A DNA stretch of 64,000 nucleotides from Bacteroidota bacterium (GCA_022709385.1 JAKLIX010000015.1:1-64000), one strand, 5' to 3'. Shown: positions 41,638 through 51,238, counted from the first letter of the stretch. Notes: a model not told the origin generated them from the sequence alone. Translations and numbers: made by a program.

Positions 41638-43692
41638 CTAAATCTTGAAAAGCTCGTCTTTCAATTTCTTATTTATCTCAATATCTGTCACTTGCAACTT
41701 CAGCGCCTGACCCTGAATTTCAGCATCCATCTGGTAAGGGAACAACAATCCCTTCACGTCTCGGTAATCGGAATAATTGGTCGTCCCTTCATCCGACACC
41801 TCCCTGATTTTTAAGCCGCTTGCAAGGTCGAAATACACGCTTGTCCTCTTATCGCCGGGGTAACGGTATTCGATTTTATAAGCCTGAGTCCCGCTGATTT
41901 CTTCAATTCCCAGTAAGGTGGCCGTAATCTTGTGTTTGGCGTAATCCAGTTCCGGAAAGAAAATAGCTTCTGCTTTCAGTGTTTCCAGCACTTCCCCTTC
42001 GGCTTCCTCATTCCCCATCGGAGAAGTGACCAGGCCGCGGGCACCGTCGAATACCTGTTTCGACATCACCATTCCGCCCATGGAGATTTCCACCAGCAAT
42101 TTGTCGGGTGCCTTTCGGTAATTCTTGAACGTAAGGGTCATCCCCTGAACCGTGGTGGTCATCGAACTGGTAATGTCTTTCATTTTTGCGAGTTTCTTCC
42201 TTCCGCCGATGGCCTCCAGGTATTTTTCGTTCACACTTTCAGCCGTCACACCTTCCGGTGCGGGTTTAAGCTGAACGGCAGGGTCATATTCCTTCCCTTC
42301 ATTGTCATAATACCTGATCTTTTTCCCGGGAGTGAGTGCAGCCAGAGGTTTGACAATTTCTTCCGCCTTACCGACCACTACAACATTAGCCTGCTGCGGT
42401 TTAAGAAAGGTCTTTGCGGCTTCCATGATATCTTCCGGGGTGACGGCCTTGATGGCACTCAGGTAATTCCTGTAATAGTCAGCGGGTAACCCAAACCTCT
42501 CGATATTGAGGGCAAACCCTGCTATGGTCTCCGGTTTTTCAAGCGAAAGGGCAAAGGTTCCGGATACATAATTCTTCACCATGTCGAGTTCCTCCGCCGG
42601 CACCTTTTCCGTACGCAGCCGTTCCATCTCATAAAGGATCTGCACGATGGCACTGTCGGTGACGCTATTCCGCACTTCGGTGCTGGCAATAAAGCTTCCG
42701 ATAAGCTTGTCGTGGTTCAGCTGACTGTATGCACCGTAAGTGTAACCGTGGGTCTCTCTCAGATTATTGAATAAACGGAAGGTACCCCCGCCGAGGATGA
42801 CATTCATTAACTTTCCGGTGATATAGTTCTTGTCCCCTGGTTTGATCATGACAGGATAAGACACTTTAATCACGGACTGAACGGAAACCGGACGGTCAAC
42901 CAGAGAGATGGTATTCTTTTCCGGTGGTTCGGGTGTGGAATAGACATGCCGCGGCACTTCCTGTTTCTGCCAGGATCCGAAATACTTCTTCACCAGCGGC
43001 AGGGCTTCTTCCATGGTAATATCTCCAACGATCGCCAGGTATGCAATATTCGGCCTGAAATACGCCTGGTAAAAATGCTGGCATTGCTCCAGTGTAACAG
43101 ATTCCACGCTTTGTTCACTTACGTTTTCCCCGTAAGGATGAGCGGTCCCGTAAATTAGCTGGCGGTTCAGACGGTCCGAAATGGCATCGGGCGAAGTCTT
43201 CTCCATGGCGAGCCCCGACAGGGTCTGCTTCCTTATCTTTTCCAGTTCCTCCTGGTTGAACTTTGCATTGATCAGTGCATCCGCGATAATCTCGAAACAC
43301 TTTTCGCTGTGTTTTTTCAGGCAGGAAGCAAAAAATCCCCGGTCGGTAAAGTTCACGCCGGCACCCATGAAATCAATCTCCTCATTGATCTGGTCCTTCG
43401 TCCTGGTAAGCGTTCCGGTTCCCAGCAAGCTGCCTGTAATGGAGGTAAAACCCGTGTGTTCCCCTTCCATCACCGGATCATAATCGATCAGCATATTGCA
43501 GGTGATCCTGGGGAGTTTATGATTGCTTACTACGATGAGGGTAAGCCCGTTATCCAGGATGCTGCGCTGATACTCACCGATGTCAATCCTGGGGGGAGGA
43601 CCGGGTTGAGGGGGTTTGCTGCGGTCAAGCTGCGCATGAACCGGAAGGATGAACCACAATGACAATAAAACGGGAATCAAACTTCTTTTCAT
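41638..43692 (-). CDS. M16-family peptidase-like protein lacking the zinc site, with C-terminal LolA-like domain
   Basis: The 684-residue exported protein (signal peptide 1-20) has two M16 half-domains (about 40-250 and 260-470). The zinc motif HxxEH is replaced by SITGS at 84-88, so it cannot be catalytic. Its C-terminal 200 residues (YLEAIGGRKKLAKMKDITS, VFDGARGLVTSP, YKIEYRYPGDKRTSVYFDLASGL, EGTTNYSDYRDVKGLLFPYQM) form a fold common in outer-membrane lipoprotein-sorting or DUF4292-like proteins. It lies 26 bases downstream of the active M16 gene. The pair probably forms an active/inactive heterodimeric periplasmic protease. Confidence 0.9.
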   Translation of the reverse strand: MKRSLIPVLLSLWFILPVHAQLDRSKPPQPGPPPRIDIGEYQRSILDNGLTLIVVSNHKLPRITCNMLIDYDPVMEGEHTGFTSITGSLLGTGTLTRTKDQINEEIDFMGAGVNFTDRGFFASCLKKHSEKCFEIIADALINAKFNQEELEKIRKQTLSGLAMEKTSPDAISDRLNRQLIYGTAHPYGENVSEQSVESVTLEQCQHFYQAYFRPNIAYLAIVGDITMEEALPLVKKYFGSWQKQEVPRHVYSTPEPPEKNTISLVDRPVSVQSVIKVSYPVMIKPGDKNYITGKLMNVILGGGTFRLFNNLRETHGYTYGAYSQLNHDKLIGSFIASTEVRNSVTDSAIVQILYEMERLRTEKVPAEELDMVKNYVSGTFALSLEKPETIAGFALNIERFGLPADYYRNYLSAIKAVTPEDIMEAAKTFLKPQQANVVVVGKAEEIVKPLAALTPGKKIRYYDNEGKEYDPAVQLKPAPEGVTAESVNEKYLEAIGGRKKLAKMKDITSSMTTTVQGMTLTFKNYRKAPDKLLVEISMGGMVMSKQVFDGARGLVTSPMGNEEAEGEVLETLKAEAIFFPELDYAKHKITATLLGIEEISGTQAYKIEYRYPGDKRTSVYFDLASGLKIREVSDEGTTNYSDYRDVKGLLFPYQMDAEIQGQALKLQVTDIEINKKLKDELFKI

Positions 43693-43718
43693 ATGATATT
43701 ATTTTATATTTTAAAGGC

Positions 43719-45050
43719 TTATTTTTTTTCAGATTTGGGAAGGTAATACAACACAAGCCTGTTTTCCTTTCTCAGGTATTTTCCGGCAACCCGGAGCAGA
43801 TCCTCACGGGTGACTTTGTTGTATCTTTCGATCTCCGTGTTGATCAGGTTGGCGTCTCCGAAATACACATGGTAATTAGCCAGGTTCTCCGCGATTCCGG
43901 CCATGCTTGCATTCTGGTTAACGAATTCATTTTCAACCTGGTTTTTCAGTTTCTGCAAATCCTTGTCTGTAACATCTCCACTGATTACTTTTTCAACTTC
44001 GGTATTGATGGCAGCTTCCACATCCTCAGGACTGATTCCCATGTTGGCAATGCTGAAAACGATAAATAAGCCGGCATCCTCCAGTGCGAAGGGGAATGCA
44101 CCGGCAAAGAGGGCTTTCTGTTGCTGGTCGACCACGGCTTTCACCAGGCGGGAACTTTCGCCGGAGGAAAGCAGGCGTGTCAGCATGTCAAGGGCATAGT
44201 AATCCGGTGTTCCCATGGCCGGCATCTGGTAGGCCTGGATCACGGCGGGCAGCTGGATGTTGTCGTAAACCACATCCCTGATCTCCGCCTGCTGGGGAGG
44301 TTCTTTCACCTGAGGTCTGACGATCGGGATCTTTCCCTTTGGGATGCCGGCAAAATATTTACTGACCAGCTGTTTGGTTGTTTCAATATCAATGTCACCT
44401 GCAATGGAAAGGGTGGCATTGTCAGGAACATAATACGTACGGTAGAAGTCCATGAATTCTGAGAGTTTCGCCTCATCAATGTACTGAACCGATCCGATCG
44501 GAATCCAGTGGTAGGGATGCACCCTGAATGCTCTTTTAAAGGTTTCTTCAATGATGGATCCATAAGGCTGATTGTCATAACGGGAGCTGCGCTCTTCCTT
44601 CACCACTTTCCGCTGGGTTTCAACTCCTACACTGTCGACTTTCAGGTGCATCAACCTTTCCGATTCAAGCCATAAACCCAGTTCAAGCTGGTTGGAGGGA
44701 AGCAATTCATAATAGAAAGTTCTGTCCTGACTGGTGTTGGCATTGTTCACTCCGCCGGCATTCTGGGTTATTTTGTCGTACTGCCCGCGGGGGATATTCT
44801 CTGAACCTTCAAACATCAGGTGTTCGAAGAAATGGGCAAAGCCGGTCCGGTCGGCACTCTCATTCTTGGAACCGACATGATACAGGATGGTCACGGCCAC
44901 CACCGGTTTGCTGTTGTCCTGATGCAGGATGACATTCAGACCATTGGGAAGGGTGTAATGGACAAAGGAGATTTTTGTCCCGGTCGCCATCAAACCAAAG
45001 CTGGACAGCACCAGCAGAAGTGCGGCGATCTTTCTTGCTAATTTTGCCAT
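43719..45050 (-). CDS. M16-family zinc metallopeptidase (catalytic partner)
   Basis: The 443-residue exported protein (signal peptide 1-23) has the inverted zinc motif HFFEH at 73-77 within GFAHFFEHLMFEGSENI, and the downstream glutamate-bearing helix before NANTSQDRTFYYE. The RxxY-type region of the second half-domain also appears (LPAVIQAYQMP). It degrades or processes peptides in the periplasm. Together with the zinc-less gene downstream it matches the two-subunit bacterial M16B arrangement. A TAATTTTG box lies about 60 bases upstream. Confidence 0.94.
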   Translation of the reverse strand: MAKLARKIAALLLVLSSFGLMATGTKISFVHYTLPNGLNVILHQDNSKPVVAVTILYHVGSKNESADRTGFAHFFEHLMFEGSENIPRGQYDKITQNAGGVNNANTSQDRTFYYELLPSNQLELGLWLESERLMHLKVDSVGVETQRKVVKEERSSRYDNQPYGSIIEETFKRAFRVHPYHWIPIGSVQYIDEAKLSEFMDFYRTYYVPDNATLSIAGDIDIETTKQLVSKYFAGIPKGKIPIVRPQVKEPPQQAEIRDVVYDNIQLPAVIQAYQMPAMGTPDYYALDMLTRLLSSGESSRLVKAVVDQQQKALFAGAFPFALEDAGLFIVFSIANMGISPEDVEAAINTEVEKVISGDVTDKDLQKLKNQVENEFVNQNASMAGIAENLANYHVYFGDANLINTEIERYNKVTREDLLRVAGKYLRKENRLVLYYLPKSEKK

Positions 45051-45112
45051 AAAAAACTGATATTAAAGGAAGTATGAACTGAGATAGGTCTGGGACGGAG
45101 AATCCCGATGCA

Positions 45113-45120
45113 CAAAATTA
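45113..45120 (-). promoter_or_regulatory. -7 promoter box TAATTTTG of the M16 peptidase-dnaX group
   Basis: TAATTTTG on the minus strand lies in the 87-base spacer behind the arginase-fold gene, indicating that the peptidase pair and dnaX start a new transcript rather than extend the topA transcript. Confidence 0.5.
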
Positions 45121-45137
45121 CGTGGAATTTTCCAGAT

Positions 45138-46313
45138 TTACATTAACTTCTGATACACCTGCCACCATCGGTTGGGGATGTCATCCTTGCAGGCAGTCTG
45201 GTAATCCTGATAAGAACAGGGAACCAGGTAATGACGCTGATACTTGTTTTTCATGCTTGTCTGTACGGGAACTTCCATCCACCAGCGGTCACTCTTTTTG
45301 CTTTTATAAAAGATCATTTCGTCTTTGTGACCGGAAATAGACACCATGTACTTAATGTAGTTTTCTTTATCGGAAAGGGGCAGGTCGTTTTTCCGGTTAT
45401 AAAAACCGTCGATGAAATACCAGATCATCTGGGCAACCAGGTGGGTGGTCTGCCCGTTGTGGTCGAATGAAGGATTCACTTCGTAGAATCCGATGGAGGT
45501 CAGTTTATCGCTGAGCCCCGCATACCTTACGATCTGGCACATCTCCTCTCCATAAAAACCGTGTGGCGAGGCATTTCCATTGCCAGGTGCATCGGAGTGC
45601 CTGACAGCGCTGATGTCGATACTCACCATATCGGCATTGCGAACGATGGGTTCCACCTCCTCGATGTTGGTTCTCACAATACCCAGGCGATAGGTATCGA
45701 ACAGCAGGTTCTTCATCAGTGCAATCGCTTCCTGGTCAACAAAATAAGTCTGATAACCAATGTTCGCATAATTGAAAAGGTAATTCGGCTGATGAAGGAT
45801 GATACGGCTCAGGTAAGATTGGGAATGGCAATCCGTATCGGTTTTTCCGAGATCGAAACAGGAATCTACCGACACCAGGTTGATGATCTGACCAAGGTCT
45901 TCGTAAGCCCTGTAATTCGCCCAGGTAAGGTCCTGGCTTCCACCGAGAATGACAGGAACGATCCCTTCCCTCAGTAACTCAGTGATAACGGTACTCAGGG
46001 CGAAATAGGTGTCTTCCACGTCATAGCCCTGTTTGATATTCCCCAGGTCGATGATCCTGGGATTATTGCTGCCCGGAAACAACATATACAGGTAATCCCT
46101 GATCATATCAGGAGCCAGGGAACAGCCTGGGTTGTTTACCGCGGACCTGTCTTCCTTTACACCAATGAAAGCAATGTCCATTCCATCCGTAAGCGGGAAG
46201 CTGCCCTCCACCAGATAGGAGGAAATCACATCCCCCAGCCTTTTCCGCTGGTTTGCATCAGCATATCTGAACTGGAACAGTTCGATGGGTTCAAAATACA
46301 GTGACAGGTCCAT
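45138..46313 (-). CDS. Arginase/formimidoylglutamase-fold protein with degenerate metal site
   Basis: The 391-residue protein keeps the ureohydrolase fold landmarks: IAFIGVKEDRSAVNNPGC near 48-64, VPVILGGSQDLTW at 119-131, LVSVDSCFDLG at 147-156, ADMVSIDISAVRHSDAP at 227-243, GFYEVNPSFDH near the end. The manganese ligands are only partly preserved. GGDH has become GGSQ (124-127), DAHxD has become D150-SCF-D154, and DxD has become D233-I-S235. A binuclear arginase reaction is therefore doubtful. Close relatives in Bacteroidota are annotated as formimidoylglutamase, but the function is unproven. It lies 11 bases downstream of topA in the same orientation. Confidence 0.85.
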   Translation of the reverse strand: MDLSLYFEPIELFQFRYADANQRKRLGDVISSYLVEGSFPLTDGMDIAFIGVKEDRSAVNNPGCSLAPDMIRDYLYMLFPGSNNPRIIDLGNIKQGYDVEDTYFALSTVITELLREGIVPVILGGSQDLTWANYRAYEDLGQIINLVSVDSCFDLGKTDTDCHSQSYLSRIILHQPNYLFNYANIGYQTYFVDQEAIALMKNLLFDTYRLGIVRTNIEEVEPIVRNADMVSIDISAVRHSDAPGNGNASPHGFYGEEMCQIVRYAGLSDKLTSIGFYEVNPSFDHNGQTTHLVAQMIWYFIDGFYNRKNDLPLSDKENYIKYMVSISGHKDEMIFYKSKKSDRWWMEVPVQTSMKNKYQRHYLVPCSYQDYQTACKDDIPNRWWQVYQKLM

Positions 46314-46324
46314 AACAAGAGAAA

Positions 46325-48658
46325 TCAGGACTTCTTCCTGATGAATCTACGTGAAGAATTATTTTTAGTTTCACCTGCCTCGGCAATGATTTTTCTGCAG
46401 TCGTCGAGGCTCAGCAATTCCGGCTTGACATTCCTGGGAATCTTGTAGTTATTCTTACCCGACTGGATATACGGTCCATATCTGCCATTGAGCACTCTTA
46501 TTCCCGTATCTTCAGCGAATTCCTTAATCACCTTCTTTTCATTGGCCTCTCTTTTTTCCGCGATGATCTCCACGGCCCTGGCAAGCAGGATGCTGTGCGG
46601 ATCATCGGTTTTCGGCAGGGAATAAAAGATGCCCTTGTGACGGATATACGGGCCAAAACGGCCGACACCAATGGTTACATCCTCGTTCTCAAAGTCGCCA
46701 ATGACTTTTGGCAGTTTGAACAGCTCCAGGGCCTGGTCAAGCCTGATGGTTTCGATGGTGAACTCTTTCCCAAGCCTTGCAAAACGAGGCTTATCCTCAC
46801 TTTCTGTATCCCCGAGCTGCACCATGGGCCCGTATTTTCCGATTTTTACGAAGACATTTCTGCCGCTTTCCGGATCCACTCCGAGCAATTTCTCTCCGGT
46901 GAATTTGGTGGTACCGGTCTGGGTGTTCTCTATCTGTTGGTGAAATGGATGGTAAAAATCACGGATTACCTCATGCCATACCCGCTTCCCGTCGGCTATC
47001 TTGTCAAACTCCTCCTCGACACTGGCCGTAAAATTATAATCGACGATATTCTCGAAAAACTGCATCAGGAAGCGGTTGACCAGGATACCGATATCCGTCG
47101 GGATCAGTTTCGCTTTCTCGTAACCGACTTTCTCTGTTTTTACGCTCTCCTTCAGCTGGTTTTTCTTCAGGCTGAGAATCACGTAATCTCTTTTAAATCC
47201 TTCTTTGTCTCCTTTCAACACATACTCCCTTTTCTGAATGGTGGATATGGTGGGAGCATAGGTGGAAGGACGGCCGATCCCCAGTTCCTCGAGCTTTTTC
47301 ACCAGACTGGCTTCGGTATAGCGGAAAGGGATGACGGTGAAGCGCTGTGTCGCCTTGATGTCATCGGTGTGCATTTCCTGACCCTGTTGCATGGGAGGCA
47401 GCAGGTCTTCCTTCTCCTCACTATCCTCATCATCCGTCGACTCCTTGTATACCTTAAGAAATCCGTCGAAACGAATGACCTCTCCCCTGGCAATGAACTT
47501 TTCCGTTGAATTGCTGATGTCGATGGTCACTGTTGTCTTCTCAAGCAGGGCGTCTGCCATCTGGGAGGCGATGGTCCTTTTCCATATCAGATCATACAGC
47601 CGTTGCTGTGACACATCGCCTTCAATCTGTGCCTGGTTCATGTATGTGGGGCGGATCGCCTCGTGGGCTTCCTGTGCACCCTTGCTGCGCGTGGTGTATT
47701 TCCTGGTCTTCACATAATTGGCACCATAGGTCCCGGTGATTTCCTCCTTTGCCATCCCGAGGGCGAGGTTCGACAGGTTCACCGAATCGGTACGCATATA
47801 GGTGATCTTACCCGATTCATACAATTGCTGGGCGACAAGCATGGTCTTGGATACAGAAAACCCCAGCTTGCGGCTTGCCTCCTGTTGCAGGGTGGAGGTG
47901 GTAAAAGGCGGAGCAGGCGATTTCTTTGCGGGTTTGGTTTCAATGGATGCAACCCGGTACTTCGCCTCCCTGCATGCTTCCAGAAATTGCCTGGCTTCCT
48001 CCTTATTGTCGAACTTCCGGCTTAGTTCGGCTTCGACAACGACAGGACCGTCGGGGGTATCCACCTGAAAGTCGGCCGTGACTTTGAATGCGGACTGTGC
48101 CTTGAACTGCCTGATCTCTTCCTCTCTTTCCACGATCAGTCGAACGGCCACCGACTGTACCCGGCCAGCCGACAATGCCGGTTTCACCTTCTTCCAAAGC
48201 AGGGGTGAAAGCTCAAAACCGACCAGACGGTCGAGTACCCTCCTTGCCTGCTGAGCCATCACCAGGTTCCTGTCAATCGAACGGGGATGCTCTATGGCCG
48301 ACAGGATGGCATTTTTGGTGATCTCGTGAAAGACAATCCGGCGGATTTTCTTTTCCTCAAGATCAAGGGTCTCGGCCAGGTGCCAGCTGATGGCTTCCCC
48401 CTCACGGTCTTCATCCGTCGCAAGCCAGACCGTCTCGGCATCCTTCGACAGCTTTCTTAAATCTGTGACAACCTTTTTCTTATCGGATGATATTTCATAT
48501 AAAGGCAGAAATCCTTTTTCAATATCCACCCCCAAAGCCTTCTTCGATAAGTCCCTGACATGACCGAAACTGCTTTTCACCAGAAAATCCTTCCCCAGAA
48601 AGCCCTCAATGGTCCTGGCCTTGGCCGGAGACTCAACTATGACAAGATTTTTAAGCAT
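46325..48658 (-). CDS. topA: DNA topoisomerase I
   Basis: The 777-residue type IA topoisomerase has the TOPRIM start LVIVESPAKARTIEGFLG, the acidic DEDREGEAISWHLAE block, DRLVGFELSPLLWKKVKPALSAGRVQS, and the active-site tyrosine in GKITYMRTDSVNLS. The C-terminus has three short topoisomerase repeats (VKIGKYGPMVQLG, GVGRFGPYIRHKG, NGRYGPYIQSG) in place of the zinc ribbons of E. coli TopA, which is usual in this phylum. It relaxes negative supercoils. It is preceded by TAATTTTG 22 bases upstream. Confidence 0.97.
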   Translation of the reverse strand: MLKNLVIVESPAKARTIEGFLGKDFLVKSSFGHVRDLSKKALGVDIEKGFLPLYEISSDKKKVVTDLRKLSKDAETVWLATDEDREGEAISWHLAETLDLEEKKIRRIVFHEITKNAILSAIEHPRSIDRNLVMAQQARRVLDRLVGFELSPLLWKKVKPALSAGRVQSVAVRLIVEREEEIRQFKAQSAFKVTADFQVDTPDGPVVVEAELSRKFDNKEEARQFLEACREAKYRVASIETKPAKKSPAPPFTTSTLQQEASRKLGFSVSKTMLVAQQLYESGKITYMRTDSVNLSNLALGMAKEEITGTYGANYVKTRKYTTRSKGAQEAHEAIRPTYMNQAQIEGDVSQQRLYDLIWKRTIASQMADALLEKTTVTIDISNSTEKFIARGEVIRFDGFLKVYKESTDDEDSEEKEDLLPPMQQGQEMHTDDIKATQRFTVIPFRYTEASLVKKLEELGIGRPSTYAPTISTIQKREYVLKGDKEGFKRDYVILSLKKNQLKESVKTEKVGYEKAKLIPTDIGILVNRFLMQFFENIVDYNFTASVEEEFDKIADGKRVWHEVIRDFYHPFHQQIENTQTGTTKFTGEKLLGVDPESGRNVFVKIGKYGPMVQLGDTESEDKPRFARLGKEFTIETIRLDQALELFKLPKVIGDFENEDVTIGVGRFGPYIRHKGIFYSLPKTDDPHSILLARAVEIIAEKREANEKKVIKEFAEDTGIRVLNGRYGPYIQSGKNNYKIPRNVKPELLSLDDCRKIIAEAGETKNNSSRRFIRKKS

Positions 48659-48680
48659 CTTCCCTCTTTTTAAAGTGGCA

Positions 48681-48688
48681 CAAAATTA
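48681..48688 (-). promoter_or_regulatory. -7 promoter box TAATTTTG of topA
   Basis: The minus-strand TAATTTTG ends 22 bases before the topA ATG and is part of a 228-base divergent spacer that also holds the miaB box. Confidence 0.55.
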
Positions 48689-48836
48689 AAATAAAACATT
48701 CTCCAAAAACAAAAAACCCGGATTTTTCTATTATATGGTATAGGGCATTGCCCAGGGCCGGGTGTCCGTCTGAATATCTGTATCCTTAGCTGATGTTAAT
48801 CCCTTCATGAAAATGATCCGCTAAGCCTGTATTAAC

Positions 48837-48844
48837 TATTTTTG
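48837..48844 (+). promoter_or_regulatory. -7 promoter box TATTTTTG of miaB
   Basis: TATTTTTG matches TAnnTTTG and ends about 42 bases before the miaB ATG at 48887. Confidence 0.5.
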
Positions 48845-48886
48845 CGCTGAATTGTTTTAGAACGACAGGCATCGGCATTAGTATAG

Positions 48887-50233
48887 ATGCATTTTTTAGA
48901 CGAAGTGGAAAAAAAATCCAGATTATTTATCGAAACTTACGGCTGCCAGATGAATTTCTCTGACAGCGAGATCGTTGGATCGGTGATGACGGATGCAGGC
49001 TACGAACTGACCACCGACCTGCAGGCGGCCGATGTGGTGTTTGTCAACACCTGTTCCATCCGCGACAATGCGGAACAAAGGGTCAGGAAAAGACTCAGGG
49101 AACTGCAATCGCTGAAGAAGAAAAAACCCGGCCTCATCATCGGCCTGCTGGGCTGCATGGCGGAAAGGGTGAAGGAACAGCTTTTCGACCAGGAACAACT
49201 GCTTGATCTGATCGCCGGTCCCGATGCCTACCGCGATCTTCCCCGGCTGATGGATGCTGCCACCGAAGGTCAGAAAGCCATCAACCTTATCCTTTCGGCT
49301 GATGAAACCTACGCAGACATCAGTCCCGTCCGCCTCGACGGCAAGGGAGTTTCTGCCTTCATCTCGATCATGCGGGGATGCGAAAACTTCTGCTCCTACT
49401 GCGTGGTTCCTTACACACGCGGTACAGAAAGAAGCCGCGATCCGGAAACCGTGCTGTCGGAAGCCCGTGGTCTCTTCGAACAGGGATACAGGGAGATCAC
49501 GCTGTTGGGACAAAACGTCAATTCCTACCACTTGGAAATGCACGGTAAACCAGTTGATTTCCCATATCTCCTGGCCGAAGTGGCCGGCATCAGCCCCCTG
49601 CTCAGGCTGCGCTTTGCCACCTCACACCCCAAAGACCTCAGCGATAAACTCATCCACACCATCGCAGCACACCCGAATATCTGCCGCTCGGTCCACCTGC
49701 CCGTACAGTCGGGCAGCAACTTCATCCTCTGGGAAATGAACCGCAACTATACGCGCGAATGGTACCTCGACCGCATCCATGCCATCCGTGCCGCCATACC
49801 GGATTGTACCATCACTACGGATATCATCACGGGCTTCTGCGGCGAAACAGAAGCAGACCACCTGGATACGCTCAGCCTGATGCGTGAAGTGCACTTCGAT
49901 CATGCCTATATGTTCCGCTATTCCGAACGGCCGGGGACGCTCGCGGCTCAGACGAAGAAAGACGATGTGCCCGGTGAAACCAAAAGCAGAAGACTCAACG
50001 AGATCATTCAGCTGCAAAACCGGCTTTCACTCGAGAGTAACCGTAACGATATGGGAAACATTTTCGAGGTGCTGGTGGAAGGTCACTCCAAGCGATCCAG
50101 GGAGCAACTGTCAGGAAGAACCAGCCAAAACAAAATGGTCGTCTTCCCTGGCAAGGGTCTGAAACCTGGTGACTACACCAGGGTCAAGATCACCTCCTGC
50201 ACCTCGGCAACCCTGCTGGGGGAAGTTGTTTAA
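48887..50233 (+). CDS. miaB: tRNA-2-methylthio-N6-dimethylallyladenosine synthase
   Basis: The 448-residue radical-SAM methylthiotransferase has the N-terminal UPF0004 domain with cluster cysteines in TYGCQMNFSDSE, NTCSIRDNAEQRV and GCMAERVK. The radical-SAM motif is RGCENFCSYCVVPYTRGTERS (CxxxCxxC), and the C-terminal TRAM domain has residues LVEGHSKRSREQLSGRTSQNK. It adds the ms2 group to i6A37 of tRNAs reading U-initial codons. It is transcribed away from topA and is followed by a long palindromic element at 50300-50346. Confidence 0.97.
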   Translation: MHFLDEVEKKSRLFIETYGCQMNFSDSEIVGSVMTDAGYELTTDLQAADVVFVNTCSIRDNAEQRVRKRLRELQSLKKKKPGLIIGLLGCMAERVKEQLFDQEQLLDLIAGPDAYRDLPRLMDAATEGQKAINLILSADETYADISPVRLDGKGVSAFISIMRGCENFCSYCVVPYTRGTERSRDPETVLSEARGLFEQGYREITLLGQNVNSYHLEMHGKPVDFPYLLAEVAGISPLLRLRFATSHPKDLSDKLIHTIAAHPNICRSVHLPVQSGSNFILWEMNRNYTREWYLDRIHAIRAAIPDCTITTDIITGFCGETEADHLDTLSLMREVHFDHAYMFRYSERPGTLAAQTKKDDVPGETKSRRLNEIIQLQNRLSLESNRNDMGNIFEVLVEGHSKRSREQLSGRTSQNKMVVFPGKGLKPGDYTRVKITSCTSATLLGEVV

Positions 50234-50299
50234 TCCGGTGGTGGAAGCCGGTTTAGAAGTTTAGCCATCATACTGACCGTGTTAATTCTCTTTATTTTC

Positions 50300-50346
50300 A
50301 ACACATAGAATCACATAGATAATTACCCTATGTGTCCTATGTGGTT
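50300..50346. repeat. Intergenic inverted repeat built on CACATAG / CTATGTG
   Basis: The left arm (50300-50318) reads aacacatagaatcacatag and the right arm (50328-50346) ctatgtgtcctatgtggtt. They pair along almost their whole length with small bulges, leaving a 9-base loop. Each arm itself contains two direct copies of the CACATAG core. It lies 66 bases behind miaB in a 221-base spacer that faces the Gcw_chp gene tail to tail. It may act as a bidirectional terminator or be a copy of a dispersed palindromic element. Confidence 0.75.
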
Positions 50347-50454
50347 CAATTAATTCTAGTTTACAGTAAAGGTGTTTATTGGTTTAGACGTTGAGTATTT
50401 GAAACAAGTGAGAAAAATGAAGGTAAAAAATTGAAATGAAGATAAAAGTGCTAC

Positions 50455-51216
50455 TCAGATTTCAAGTCCGATGACAAAGTAGGCAGCACCGTGTTGAGGA
50501 TTCAGGATCAGGCTGCCGTTCACAGGCAACGTATAGTGCTCTGTGATCTTCAGCTTCCGGCTTGCCCTGATACCGAGATTGATAATCCCCGGACTGCTGC
50601 CGTAATATCCTTCCATGGGTGTTCCGCCAAGAAATGCCTCACATTCGGTTTGCTTCACAGAGAATGGATATCGTACCTCGAGATAGGTGGAGTAATTATT
50701 CCTGTAGTAGGCTATTTTGCTGGTGGTATCGTAATAATCAAATTCATTGTCGGGTCCCATGAAAAAAGTAGCAACCGACAGTTTCAGCGGGAAGGATGCA
50801 GGTCCATCCCACCCCAGCATGCCTTCGATCAGGTGTCCGGTTTTATCGTAATTGTACTCGAAAAATCGAAGGGTATCGTTTGGCGTATAGAAATAATCAT
50901 TCACGGTAAAGGTCAGGCTTTTCCAGGAGTACGAAAGCCAGCTGTCCACCTCGCGGTAAGTGCCGTGAAAATTGGAAGAGCCCCACAAACCCAGTTCGAA
51001 CTGGCCATATGCCAGGCTCAGTGACGGCTGGATATTCGGACTGAGATCCCCTACCAGTCCGCGCCAAAGGTAACTGCTGACGACTTCAGCCGCCACATTC
51101 AGTTCAAGCTTGCAACTGTCTTTTTCCCGGGCCGCAAGCCAAAAAGGCTTTATCAGCAAAGACAAAATAAGCAGAAGGGTCAGGCAGGAAAACTGAATAC
51201 CGGCTTTGTTTTTCAT
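50455..51216 (-). CDS. Gcw_chp/TorF-like outer-membrane barrel protein
   Basis: The 253-residue protein has a signal peptide (hydrophobic about 9-28, cleavage near LAA-R), then LELNVAAEVVSSYLWRGL and IQPSLSLAYGQFELGLWGSSNF. This is the characteristic first-strand pattern of the Gcw_chp family (also called TorF-type putative porins), including the S-x-Y-x-W/F-R-G motif. Amphipathic strands continue to the end (AAYFVIGLEI). Family function is unknown; a porin or outer-membrane structural role is assumed. A TACATTTG box lies 22 bases upstream. Confidence 0.82.
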   Translation of the reverse strand: MKNKAGIQFSCLTLLLILSLLIKPFWLAAREKDSCKLELNVAAEVVSSYLWRGLVGDLSPNIQPSLSLAYGQFELGLWGSSNFHGTYREVDSWLSYSWKSLTFTVNDYFYTPNDTLRFFEYNYDKTGHLIEGMLGWDGPASFPLKLSVATFFMGPDNEFDYYDTTSKIAYYRNNYSTYLEVRYPFSVKQTECEAFLGGTPMEGYYGSSPGIINLGIRASRKLKITEHYTLPVNGSLILNPQHGAAYFVIGLEI

Positions 51217-51238
51217 ATGCGACGATCTTTTGTTCAGG

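Noticed and set aside
46595..47509. 304-codon plus-strand frame
   Set aside because: Antisense to topA with no family motif.
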